Origin: an uncultured Rhodobacterales bacterium
Lineage (GTDB): Bacteria; Pseudomonadota; Alphaproteobacteria; Rhodobacterales; Rhodobacteraceae
NCBI GenBank assembly: GCA_937901055.1
Contig: CALCGO010000338.1
Location: 1 to 13,323, forward strand
DNA: 13,323 bases
Direction of reading: 5' to 3'
This document shows positions 1 to 7,355 of the stretch, piece after piece (positions within the stretch are counted from its first letter, which is position 1; each line of letters starts with the position of its first letter). Made by a program: the position numbers and the translations under genes. The notes under the pieces are model-generated. The model had not been told where the DNA came from. It saw only the letters and a program-made list of their open reading frames with translations, and did no database searches.

Positions 1-4
1 GTTG

Positions 5-181
5 ATGACAGCACATAATCCATTCAAATATTTCAAAACGTCTCCCAAAATCATCAGATTGGCAGTGATGTATTACATACGTTACCCGCTGAGTTTCCGC
101 CAAGTTGAAGATATCTTACATGAACGTGGCATCGATATCTGTCACGAAACAGTTCGGTTTTGGTGGAGTTACCAAAAATAA
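5..181 (+). pseudogene. IS6-family transposase, N-terminal fragment (truncated)
   Basis: An ATG at 5 opens 58 codons beginning MTAHNPFKYFKTSP and continuing through IRLAVMYYIRYPLSFRQVED to HETVRFWW. This is the N-terminal zinc-finger/HTH-like part of IS6-family transposases, which are normally about 230 residues. After the FWW motif the reading ends in SYQK and a stop at 179-181, with no DDE catalytic domain, so the gene is broken at about 168-171. The breakpoint coincides with the T-tail of a minus-strand terminator (172-210), which suggests foreign DNA was joined here. The upstream terminal repeat lies outside the window. It shares its opening residues with the copies at 2352 and 13233. Family assignment is by recognised conserved residues; the truncation is directly visible. 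Confidence 0.85.
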
Positions 182-210
182 AGGCTTCCCGTGGGAGAAA
201 GGAAAGCCTT
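172..210 (-). terminator. Rho-independent terminator (minus strand)
   Basis: Read on the minus strand, AAGGCTTTCC (210-201) can pair with GGGAAGCCTT (190-181) to form a 10-bp stem with one G-U pair and a 10-nt loop. It is followed directly by TATTTTT (180-174). This is the canonical shape of an intrinsic terminator for transcripts coming from the right, most plausibly the phosphodiesterase/exporter unit whose last stop is at 501. The 290-nt distance from that stop is long, so it may instead be the end of a gene since lost. Confidence 0.65.
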
Positions 211-500
211 AGGTCGATTTCTGCTCGTTTCGACGGTGTTTTTGCCCGCCTTGTGCTATGAAAGCGATACTTTCCGAATGTTGGCAATAAATTTAATTCT
301 GCGTGCGATAATAAGCATTTTTTTGCCTTTCGAAAAAAATCTGAGCCGCCACTAAGTGAGGAAGCAAACAATCCTTCAAGCAAAAATGCACAACTGCTCT
401 CGCGGAGTGGTTTCAAATCTGCGCTTCATAGATTTGTGTGATCGTGGTACTTTGAGACCTGTTAGACTTTGTCTGACAACACCTTTGTATGACAATGCCC
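211..500. other. Non-coding stretch between terminator and exporter gene
   Basis: No credible gene on either strand. The only long minus-strand reading here also runs through the terminator hairpin and the transposase fragment, so it is not taken as real. The stretch is AT-richer than the neighbouring genes. It holds a 7-bp inverted repeat, CAAATCT (414-420) and AGATTTG (430-436), with a 9-nt spacer. No T-run follows on either strand, so I do not call it a terminator. Confidence 0.5.
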
Positions 501-1364
501 TCAAGACAATGTAATCGCCAAGATCCCCAGCGCAACCAGGCCGGCCCAGACGATGCGATGCATAAAGTGCGGCTCGTTCAGGATGAACGCAGCGAGGATT
601 ACGGATACGGGGATAGACGCCTGACGAACTGCGCTGACTGTGGCAGCTTCGGCTCCAAGCTGGAACGCGGAAAGGATGAATAGGTAGGAGAGAAATGACG
701 TAATTCCGGCAAAAACGATCCGCCATGGGGCTAGCGCCCACCCGCGTACGACTGGCAAAAACGGAGCAAACATGTGGCTATCTTCCCAGGCACGAATACC
801 GGCAAGCATGGGCACTACCAGAATATAGCAGTAAAAAAGGAAGGGTGCGGGTGACACCTGTTGCATTGCGTTGGCATCGCTCAGCGAATAGGCTGCCGAG
901 CCCATCATCGCCAGGACAGCCATCGTAAATGCTTTGCGATCATCCAGCAGCCTTCCCGGAGATTTTTGGATGATCAGGCTACCCAGAAGAACCAGCGATA
1001 CTCCTAGCAGCGTGAGCCAGGAATAGATCTGATTCAGCGCCAACCAACTGAAAGCTATGATGGCAATCGGTGAAGAGCGGATGATCGGATAATAAACCGA
1101 CAAATTGCCGCGCCGTAGGGCCGACAAGGTTCCATAATAGTAGAGGGTTAGACCAATTGCCGAAATAACGACATAGGGCCAGGTTTCCCGCGGTACGCTC
1201 AAATCCTGACCCATGGCCAGTGTATGGCCCGCAGCCAGAAACACCCAGATCAACGACACACCAACATAACAAGACGCCGGATGCGCCACGCCTTTCAAAA
1301 TCAGGTCGCGCAAGGGGTGGATTGCTGCCGAGATTAAGATCAAAATGGTCCAATACGGTTCCAT
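501..1364 (-). CDS. EamA/DMT-superfamily transporter
   Basis: A 287-residue, very hydrophobic inner-membrane protein with about ten predicted membrane segments arranged as two EamA repeats (roughly residues 4-133 and 146-286), the usual length and layout for drug/metabolite transporters. The repeat ends carry the family's recognisable helix motifs: ALRRGNLSVYYPIIRSSPI at 82-100 and, near the C-terminus, a matching segment with VSAVRQASIPVSVILAAF followed by LNE. Members export amino acids, sugars or other small metabolites; the substrate here cannot be inferred. The ATG at 1364 lies 3 nt after the stop of the phosphodiesterase gene, so the two are almost certainly one transcript and the transporter is second. 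No strong ribosome-binding site precedes it, consistent with translational coupling. Transcription probably ends at the minus-strand hairpin at 172-210. Confidence 0.88.
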   Translation of the reverse strand: MEPYWTILILISAAIHPLRDLILKGVAHPASCYVGVSLIWVFLAAGHTLAMGQDLSVPRETWPYVVISAIGLTLYYYGTLSALRRGNLSVYYPIIRSSPIAIIAFSWLALNQIYSWLTLLGVSLVLLGSLIIQKSPGRLLDDRKAFTMAVLAMMGSAAYSLSDANAMQQVSPAPFLFYCYILVVPMLAGIRAWEDSHMFAPFLPVVRGWALAPWRIVFAGITSFLSYLFILSAFQLGAEAATVSAVRQASIPVSVILAAFILNEPHFMHRIVWAGLVALGILAITLS

Positions 1365-1367
1365 GTC

Positions 1368-2159
1368 TTAGGTCTGGCTCAGTGGGTTGCGGTGCAGGAA
1401 GGTGTTGAAATGCACTGTCAGTTGATCATCTTCGATTAGCACGACGCCGTAGGCTGGGGGTTCGTCACAAAATTCGGCATTAACACTGGCTGCATTTAAT
1501 GGGATTTGGTGGTTAAGGCTCGGCAAGCTGGTGAACGAGATGCCGCGCCAGTTCACATAGGTCATGCGATGCACGTGTCCGTAAAACACATGCCGGATAT
1601 CGCGCCCATGCCGGAGCGCTTTGGCGAATGCCTCCGCTTCAATCAACCTGATATTATCCACATAAGGAATGCCGATTTCAAAAGGTGGATGGTGCAGGAA
1701 CAGATAGGTTGGCTTGTCTCCAGCTTCGGCCAGTTGTTGTTTCAGCCAGTCTAGTCGGTAACTGCAAAGCTGGCCCTCATGCACGTCTCGCCCTTCTTTG
1801 GTGGTATCAAGGAACAGGAATACGCCCTGTTCTATCTCGAACCGATGCTGAACGAACTCATTCATGTCCTTTGGATGATCCGGGAAAACCGATTGGAACA
1901 CGGCGCGGTCGTCATGATTGCCTATCAATAGAAAGCAGGGTAGCGGATAGACCGCCAGACGGGCCTTGAGCGCCTGATAGGCCTCGACCTCAGCGAATTC
2001 GGCTAGATCTCCAGATATCACGCAAAATGCCGCATCGGGGTGCCAACGAGAAATATCGTCCAGGCAAGCGTCCAGCCGGGCGGTCGGAACACCACCGTTT
2101 AGCAAAAGGCCTTCGTCGACAAGGTGGATATCCGTGATATGGATGAATTTAGTCTTCAT
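1368..2159 (-). CDS. GpdQ/CpdA-like metallophosphodiesterase
   Basis: A 263-residue calcineurin-type phosphoesterase. All metal ligands of the binuclear site are visible: D10 and H12 (TDIHL), D51 (SGDLAE), N81 and H82 (GNHDD), H156 (LHHPP) and H195/H197 (GHVH). Their spacing is nearly the same as I recall for glycerophosphodiesterase GpdQ (D8, H10, D50, N80, H156, H195, H197). It should therefore hydrolyse a phosphodiester in the cytoplasm, such as a glycerophosphodiester or a cyclic nucleotide; these two activities cannot be separated by sequence alone. No signal peptide is seen. The start is the ATG at 2159, the only one in frame before the first metal motif, with a weak GGAAA upstream. It is the first gene of a two-gene unit with the EamA transporter, lying between two IS6 remnants. 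Confidence 0.87.
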   Translation of the reverse strand: MKTKFIHITDIHLVDEGLLLNGGVPTARLDACLDDISRWHPDAAFCVISGDLAEFAEVEAYQALKARLAVYPLPCFLLIGNHDDRAVFQSVFPDHPKDMNEFVQHRFEIEQGVFLFLDTTKEGRDVHEGQLCSYRLDWLKQQLAEAGDKPTYLFLHHPPFEIGIPYVDNIRLIEAEAFAKALRHGRDIRHVFYGHVHRMTYVNWRGISFTSLPSLNHQIPLNAASVNAEFCDEPPAYGVVLIEDDQLTVHFNTFLHRNPLSQT

Positions 2160-2293
2160 AAAAATTTTCCAAATTTTATTTGATACAAAGCATCAGCGAT
2201 ACTTAACGATTATCAGCAGTTTACAAATGGTTTCGTGCGCCCACTTGTCTAAACGCGGCGCGGTGAGTGATAGAACACGACGGACTTCGCAGC

Positions 2294-2614
2294 CGGCACC
2301 ATCAAATTAAACTTGCTTGAAGCGGGCAGGGCTAAATTGTAACCTCGTTTAATGACAAAACACTCCCCATTTCGCTACTATAAAACCAGCCCTGAAGTCA
2401 CTCCTCTCAGCTACTCTTGTCCGCTAAAGGCGCAATAAGGGCTGGGTGCGGGGTTGGGTTGAGTGTGTGGGCCTGCAGGAACGCCATCTCTATTCACGCA
2501 TCAATTTCAAGCTGAACCGTGCCGCTGCCCTCGATGAGTGGCGTCAACTACTGAGCGCATAGATTTCGATTGCCCCATCAATCTGATGCGAGTTTTCATT
2601 GGTTTGACAGCTGC
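2294..2614 (+). mobile_element. Degenerate IS6-family element, internally deleted
   Basis: The left end, from GGCACCATCAAATTAAAC (2295-2312) through GCTTGAAGCGGGCAGGGCTA, aligns with the left end of the copy at 13175 (GGCAGTGTCAGATAAAAC, then GCTTGAGACGGGCAGGGCTA). A decayed transposase start (2352-2438) and a transposase C-terminus (2479-2562) follow with only about 40 nt between them, so roughly 170 codons are missing. A likely decayed right terminal repeat, GGTTTGACAGCTGC, lies at 2601-2614; it resembles the complement of the left end with a short deletion. The left boundary is well supported by alignment to the third copy, the right boundary only moderately. No target-site duplication was recognised. 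Confidence 0.7.
2352..2562 (+). pseudogene. IS6-family transposase remnant (N- and C-termini only)
   Basis: The ATG at 2352 reads MTKHSPFRYYKTSPE, then loses the family frame near 2394-2400, apparently through a 1-nt insertion relative to the copy at 13233, and stops at 2436-2438. The reading at 2479-2562, ERHLYSRINFKLNRAAA followed by LDEWRQLLSA and TAG, is the typical C-terminus of IS6 transposases. The DDE catalytic core between them is absent. The gene cannot make an active transposase, though its ends might have been mobilised in trans while intact. Confidence 0.8.
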
Positions 2615-2912
2615 TTAGGCTGACAACTTGGCTCGAAACTTCACGAGGCCATCCTGACATCCTTGAATTTCCAAACGTGCAGCGGATTGCTGATGCGGTT
2701 ATGCTGAGGCCGAGCGTTCAGCTCGTTTATGGTAACTAGAAACCCGAACAAAAGTGGTCTTGAGCCTAATTAAATAAGCTTCGATCACATCGCGGTGACT
2801 TTTGCATTTTTTGCGATTTAGCCGCTCAGCATTGCTAATCCTGATAATCCTGCTAATCGCCATCCAAAACACTACATCCCGCAGGTACCCTATGCCTGTG
2901 CAGGTTGGCGGG
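2615..2912. other. Non-coding stretch between IS6 remnant and the catabolic operon
   Basis: No supported gene. A plus-strand reading from 2802 mostly overlaps the C-terminus of the enolase-superfamily gene antisense, so it is not accepted. It contains a small hairpin, CGAGC/GCTCG (2711-2715 and 2721-2725), and a 9-nt imperfect tandem repeat of the TAATCCTG type at 2835-2861. CCCGC (2878-2882) faces GCGGG (2908-2912) across a 25-nt loop just after the operon's last stop. No convincing T-run follows on the minus strand, so the operon terminator remains unidentified. Confidence 0.4.
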
Positions 2913-4016
2913 TTAGGGCGCGGTGCTGATCTGATACTGCGACCGCGCCAGCCAGTCTGGGCTGATCTCGACGCCCCAACCCGGTGCGTCGGTGACGCGG
3001 GCGTGACCGTTCACGATGTCATAGGGCGATTGCACAAAAAGTCCGTCTTGCCATGGGTAATAGTCAGAGCCTTCGATCGAAAATTCTAGGTATTTTCCCG
3101 CATTTGGAATGGAACGCAGCAGGTGCATGGTGAACAGGGTGACAAGGGAGAGATTGGCGCAGTGCGGCGTGACCGGCAGCCTGGCCCGGTCGGCCATTTC
3201 GACAACGCGCATGGTGCGGCACATGCCCCCCAGATACAGAATGTCAGGTTGTACAATGTCCACCGCGCGCATGTCGATCATCCGCCGCCATGTCGGCAGA
3301 TCACAGTCCTGTTCCCCGCCAGTGACGTCGATGTCCAGCGCATCGGTGACCTGTTTGGTCTGTTCCAGTTCCCAGTAGGGGCAGGGTTCTTCGTAATGGG
3401 AAAACCCTTGGTCCTGCAGCATATGGCCGACTTCGATGGCGCGGTCCGGAGAATAGCAACTGTTGGCATCAATCATCAGCGCGACATTGTCGCCCATTTC
3501 ACGGCGCATGGTCGGAATGATCTCTTCAGTACGGCCGGGCCATTCGTCTTTGTTGCGTCCGACTTCGGCACCGGCGCGGACCTTGAAGGCGTCAAAACCG
3601 TGGGTGTCACGCAGGTGTTTCATGCGCGCCGCCTCGTCCACTGGGGTGATGTCGCGTTTCATTGACGAGGCATAGGCGCGGATTAGACCGGGCGTTCCGC
3701 CCAACAGTTCGGCCACGGATTTGCCTTGCTGTTTGCCGCGCATGTCCCAGATGGCGGTGTCCAGACCGGCCATGGCGCGGCGCAGGTAAGAGCCGGGGAA
3801 TTTGTGTTCACGTTCGGCCACAATATCCAGCAGATCGTCCAGATCGGTGGTGTCCTGACCCAGCGTCCACGGTGCGACCTGCCGGTGCAAAACCTGTGTT
3901 GTGATATCGGAATGATAGGTGGACACCTGCCCCCAGCCCTGTGCGCCGCTTTCTGTCGTCACGCGGACAAAGCCGATGAACGGGGTGGTGAAGGTTTCGA
4001 TGGAGTTCAGTTTCAT
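2913..4016 (-). CDS. Mandelate racemase/muconate lactonizing-type enolase-superfamily enzyme
   Basis: A 367-residue protein with the N-terminal capping domain (about 1-110) and the C-terminal barrel of the enolase superfamily. Visible active-site residues are K145-V-R147 at the end of the second strand, metal ligands D183 (MIDAN), E209 (YEEP) and E235 (GGEQ), and the acid/base pair D258 (QPD) and H285 (TPH). The Asp-His spacing of 27 equals that of mandelate racemase (D270/H297), placing it in the mandelate racemase subgroup. Members abstract the proton alpha to a carboxylate and racemise or dehydrate hydroxyacids and acid sugars. The second position of the KxK motif is Arg here, so mandelate itself is an unlikely substrate. 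The ATG at 4016 has a strong AAGGAG 6 nt upstream that overlaps the stop of the GMC gene. It is the last gene of the operon. Confidence 0.9.
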   Translation of the reverse strand: MKLNSIETFTTPFIGFVRVTTESGAQGWGQVSTYHSDITTQVLHRQVAPWTLGQDTTDLDDLLDIVAEREHKFPGSYLRRAMAGLDTAIWDMRGKQQGKSVAELLGGTPGLIRAYASSMKRDITPVDEAARMKHLRDTHGFDAFKVRAGAEVGRNKDEWPGRTEEIIPTMRREMGDNVALMIDANSCYSPDRAIEVGHMLQDQGFSHYEEPCPYWELEQTKQVTDALDIDVTGGEQDCDLPTWRRMIDMRAVDIVQPDILYLGGMCRTMRVVEMADRARLPVTPHCANLSLVTLFTMHLLRSIPNAGKYLEFSIEGSDYYPWQDGLFVQSPYDIVNGHARVTDAPGWGVEISPDWLARSQYQISTAP

Positions 4017-4027
4017 GTGCGTCTCCT

Positions 4028-5644
4028 TTAGGCGCGTGCGTCTTGCCGGATCAGGTCGGATGCTTTTTCCCCGACCATAATCGCGGGTGCGTTGGTGTTT
4101 CCGGTCGGGATCGTCGGGAAAATCGACGCATCCGCGACCCGCAGGCGCTGAATGCCGTGCACCCTTAGCCGTTCATCGACGACGGATGTTGCTGGATCGT
4201 GACCCATGCGGCAGGTGCCGCACTGGTGAAATACGGTCCAGCATTTCTGGCGGATATAGGCGTTCAGATCGTCGTCTGATGACACATCCAGACCTGGTGA
4301 CATTTCTGCGTCGATCACCGATTTGAACGCGGGGGTATCGGTGATTTTGCGTATCAGCCGCATGCCTGCCAGCATCAGGTCACGGTCGTGCTGGGTGTCT
4401 AGATAATTGGCATGGATTTCCGGCGCGATGGTTGGATCGGCAGAGCGTATTTGTAGATGGCCGGTGCTGGTCGGTTTACACGGGTTAAAGCCCAGCAGAA
4501 AGCCGGGAAATGGGTCCGGGCTCATCAGCGGGCGGGTGCCTACGGGTGCGCGGGTATAGCTGACCGGGGAGAAATACAATTGAAGGTCAGGCCGGTCCGA
4601 GGCGTCGTTCAGGCGGACAAATCCGCCGCCCTGATTGAGGCTCAGCGACAATGGCCCTTTGCGGGCCAGGACGTATTGCAAACCGACGCGTAGTTTTCCG
4701 AGCAGCGGGCGCAGTTGTTCATTCAGGCTGGGGACTTTGGCGCGAAACATGTAATCGGCGCCAAGGTGATCCTGCAGGTTGCGTCCAACTTGCGGGGCGT
4801 CGTGAACCACGTGTAGACCATATTTTTGCAGCACGGCAGCAGGGCCGATGCCCGAGAGTTGCAGCAATTGCGGTGAATTGACCGCACCACCGCACAGGAT
4901 GACTTCGCGCCGCGCATGGGCGATAATGTAGCGGCCCTTCTGGCGGTATTCCACACCGACCGCGCGTTTGCCGTCCAGCAAGATCCGGTTCACATGGGCG
5001 CGGGTCTGCACGTCCAGATTGCTGCGTTTGCGGGCGGGCCACAAATAGCTGCGCGCTGCCGAGGCGCGAAATCCGTCCTTTGTGGTGATCTGATAGACGG
5101 TCGAACCTTCCATTTCGGCACCGTTGTAATCGGGGTTTTGCGGGATGCCCGATTGCGCGGTGGCTTGCAGATAGGTTTTGGTCAGCGGGTGGATTTCGGC
5201 TGCTGGGTCGAAGACCGACAATGGCCCGACGCCACCGCGCCGCTGGTCTGGGCCGCCGTCCCAGTTTTCCATGCGCCGGAACAGAGGTTCGACATCGCCC
5301 CAGCCCCAGCCCGGTGCGACCGCGCCCCAGTCGTTGTAATCCATGCGGTGGCCGCGCACATAGACCATTGCGTTGATCGAACTGGAGCCGCCCAGTACTT
5401 TACCGCGTGGCCAGTACATCTGTAGCCCGTCCAGGTTCGGGTCCGGTTCGGTCACGTATTTCCAGTTTACCCGTTGGTCATGGAAAATTTTGCCATAGCC
5501 GATTGGCACCTGAATCCAGAAATTTTTGTCGGTGCCCCCGGCCTCCAGTACCAGAACCTTTGATGTTCCGTCTTCGCTCAGCCGGTTGGCCAGAACGGAT
5601 CCGGCAGAGCCTGCACCGACAATCACATAATCGTATTCGTTCAC
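4028..5644 (-). CDS. GMC-family FAD-dependent alcohol/choline-type dehydrogenase
   Basis: A glucose-methanol-choline family flavoprotein of 538 residues from the preferred start. From that start, the FAD-binding GAGSAG lies at 10-15 (YDYVIVGAGSAGS), GMC signature 1 at about 77-98 (PRGKVLGGSSSINAM), signature 2 at about 252-267 (GGAVNSPQLLQLSGIG), and the C-terminal catalytic H473 (HQCGTCRMG) with the Asn of NTNAP near 516-518. Members oxidise primary alcohols, including choline and 3-hydroxypropionate, passing electrons to a quinone or oxygen. I prefer GTG at 5644, one base after the upstream permease stop, because it places the fold's first strand at the usual position. A TTG at 5671 would add nine residues inside the permease gene. 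It is probably translationally coupled to the permease. The substrate is unknown; BetA is less likely because no betaine aldehyde dehydrogenase gene is adjacent. Confidence 0.88.
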   Translation of the reverse strand: MNEYDYVIVGAGSAGSVLANRLSEDGTSKVLVLEAGGTDKNFWIQVPIGYGKIFHDQRVNWKYVTEPDPNLDGLQMYWPRGKVLGGSSSINAMVYVRGHRMDYNDWGAVAPGWGWGDVEPLFRRMENWDGGPDQRRGGVGPLSVFDPAAEIHPLTKTYLQATAQSGIPQNPDYNGAEMEGSTVYQITTKDGFRASAARSYLWPARKRSNLDVQTRAHVNRILLDGKRAVGVEYRQKGRYIIAHARREVILCGGAVNSPQLLQLSGIGPAAVLQKYGLHVVHDAPQVGRNLQDHLGADYMFRAKVPSLNEQLRPLLGKLRVGLQYVLARKGPLSLSLNQGGGFVRLNDASDRPDLQLYFSPVSYTRAPVGTRPLMSPDPFPGFLLGFNPCKPTSTGHLQIRSADPTIAPEIHANYLDTQHDRDLMLAGMRLIRKITDTPAFKSVIDAEMSPGLDVSSDDDLNAYIRQKCWTVFHQCGTCRMGHDPATSVVDERLRVHGIQRLRVADASIFPTIPTGNTNAPAIMVGEKASDLIRQDARA

Positions 5645-5645
5645 T

Positions 5646-6470
5646 TTATTTATCTGCTTTGCTGCGTCCAAAGACCTGCGCCAGCACCATCATGATCGAG
5701 GTTACCACGATCATGATGGTAGAAATTGACGCGATCGTTGGGTCGATCTGGTCACGCAGGGCGTTGAACATGTTACGTGTTAATGTTGGATTATCCCCGC
5801 CGGAAATAAACATCGCAATCACAACTTCGTCAAAAGAGGTCAAAAACGACAATAATGCGGATGTGACAACGGCAAAGCGTATTTGGGGCAAGGTGATGGT
5901 CAAAAACGCCTTCCAACGCGGTGCGCCAAGGCTGCGTGCGGCCAGTTCCTGGTTCATGTCGTAGCTTTTGAGGGCAGAGCCAGTCACGATCAGCACCAGA
6001 GGCAGGGCCAGAATGGTGTGCGCAAGAACCAGACCTGTCAGGGTGTAAAGAATGCCCAGTTTGACATAGGCATAAAACGCCCCGATCGCGACCAGAACCA
6101 CCGGCACCATCATCGGCGTGATCAGCAGGACAAAGGCAATGCGGATGAATTTTACCTTTGAGGCATGCAGCCCATAGGCCGCCACTACCCCGATGGGTGT
6201 TGCCACCAGCATGGTCAGAAACGCCGCCTTGAGCGAGGTTACTGTTGCCAGCATCCATTCCGGTGAGCTGAAATAGTGTTCGTACCAGCGGGTCGACCAA
6301 TTTTTCGGCGGAAACTCCAGATACTGCGATTCAGAGAACGACATCGGGATCACTATCAGGGTTGGGGTTACCAGCAGCAGCATGGTGATGGCGGCAAACA
6401 CATAGAGCCACAGCCGTTGGCCATGGGTCACCTGTGTTTCCGACGCAGGTTTTCTGAGCCAGCCAAACAT
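5646..6470 (-). CDS. ABC transporter permease, PotC type
   Basis: A 274-residue inner-membrane permease with about six membrane segments, the first near residues 24-46. The cytoplasmic EAA loop is clear (AARSLGAPRWKAFLTITLP), which docks the ATPase. The length and the C-terminal pattern LTSFDEVVIAMFISG match PotC-type permeases of spermidine/putrescine-class importers. Its ATG at 6470 overlaps the stop of the partner permease by one base (TGATG), with a G-rich run just upstream. It pairs with the PotB-type permease to form the heterodimeric channel. The substrate is not determined by this subunit. Confidence 0.92.
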   Translation of the reverse strand: MFGWLRKPASETQVTHGQRLWLYVFAAITMLLLVTPTLIVIPMSFSESQYLEFPPKNWSTRWYEHYFSSPEWMLATVTSLKAAFLTMLVATPIGVVAAYGLHASKVKFIRIAFVLLITPMMVPVVLVAIGAFYAYVKLGILYTLTGLVLAHTILALPLVLIVTGSALKSYDMNQELAARSLGAPRWKAFLTITLPQIRFAVVTSALLSFLTSFDEVVIAMFISGGDNPTLTRNMFNALRDQIDPTIASISTIMIVVTSIMMVLAQVFGRSKADK

Positions 6471-7354
6471 CAGTGCCCGCCCCCCGCTATGTTTTCAAGG
6501 TTCAGGAACCGCGAGGCAATCCACAGGACAAAAACGGTTAAGGTTAGCAGGACAACGCCCAAGGCGCTGGCCGCGCCCCAGTTCACGAACAGTTCGATAT
6601 TCGAGACGATCTTCATCGACACCATGATCACTTTGCCACCACCCAGAACCGCAGGGGTCACAAAAAAGCCAAGGCACAGCACGAACACCATCAGCGCACC
6701 CGCAAACAGGCCGGGTGTAGACAGCGGGAAAAAAACGGTCCAGAAGGCGCGTCGCGGGCTGGCGCCAAGGTTAGACGCGGCCTTGAGCAGATCGCGGTCT
6801 ATCTGTTTCATTGCGCTGTAGACCGGCAGGATCAGAAACGGTAGCATGATATGCACCATGCCGATCAGGGTGCCTGTCATGTTGTGAACCATCTTGATTG
6901 GTTCGTCCCATAGCCCCAGCGAGATTGCCCAATCATTCACCAGACCGCGTTTTTGCAGCAGCACCAGCCACGCATAGGTGCGCACCAAAAGCGATGTCCA
7001 GAACGGCAGCAACACTGTGATCATGCACAGATTGGCAATGCGGTTAGGTAGTTGCGACATGAAATAGGCAAGCGGATAGCCTATCAGGATGCACAGGGCT
7101 GTGGCGAACAGGCTGATCTTAAAGGTGGTGATGAAGATACGGAAATAGGATTTGCGGGTGATCATGCGTTCGTAGTTTTCCATTGAAAACTGACCATCGG
7201 CCCCGATAAAGGACACAAAGAACAGCCAGCCGACCGGGATCACCAGAATGACAAGCACCAGCAGGATCGCGGGGGACGACAGCCCGAACAGTTTGAGCCG
7301 TTCCAGCCTTTCGTCGCGGCGCAATCCATCAGCGTATATAAATGCGCTGGCCAT
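6470..7354 (-). CDS. ABC transporter permease, PotB type
   Basis: An inner-membrane permease of 294 residues from the preferred start, with about six membrane segments and an N-terminal extension ahead of the first one. The EAA loop KAASNLGASPRRAFWTVFFP is visible, and ITVLLPFWTSLLVRTYAW is characteristic of PotB-type subunits. The ATG at 7354 follows the ATPase stop by one base (TGATATG) and has GGCAGGGA at a suitable distance. ATGs at 7363 and 7372 are also in frame but lie too close to that ribosome-binding sequence. It forms the transmembrane channel together with the PotC-type permease. Confidence 0.92.
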   Translation of the reverse strand: MASAFIYADGLRRDERLERLKLFGLSSPAILLVLVILVIPVGWLFFVSFIGADGQFSMENYERMITRKSYFRIFITTFKISLFATALCILIGYPLAYFMSQLPNRIANLCMITVLLPFWTSLLVRTYAWLVLLQKRGLVNDWAISLGLWDEPIKMVHNMTGTLIGMVHIMLPFLILPVYSAMKQIDRDLLKAASNLGASPRRAFWTVFFPLSTPGLFAGALMVFVLCLGFFVTPAVLGGGKVIMVSMKIVSNIELFVNWGAASALGVVLLTLTVFVLWIASRFLNLENIAGGGH

Positions 7355-7355
7355 A

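Noticed and set aside
54..416. 120-residue minus-strand reading near the left end
   Set aside because: It runs antisense through the transposase fragment and directly through the terminator hairpin, and shows no recognisable domain.
2785..2811. TCAC/GTGA hairpin followed by T-rich sequence as a plus-strand terminator
   Set aside because: The stem is only 4 bp, and no plus-strand gene ends upstream for it to serve.
2835..2861. 9-nt imperfect tandem repeat as a CRISPR or iteron array
   Set aside because: Under three short imperfect units with no spacers and no replication gene nearby; most likely chance or slippage.
2802..3089. Plus-strand reading with a hydrophobic start (LLILIILLIAI)
   Set aside because: Most of it is antisense to the conserved C-terminus of the enolase-superfamily gene. 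The hydrophobic stretch comes from a small tandem repeat rather than a membrane gene, and no ribosome-binding site is evident.
4916..5425. 169-residue plus-strand reading opposite the GMC gene
   Set aside because: Shadow of the GMC coding sequence, where all family signatures lie on the other strand.
4028..5644. Firm call of choline dehydrogenase (betA)
   Set aside because: No betaine aldehyde dehydrogenase or BetI regulator is adjacent, and GMC family members with other substrates look equally similar.
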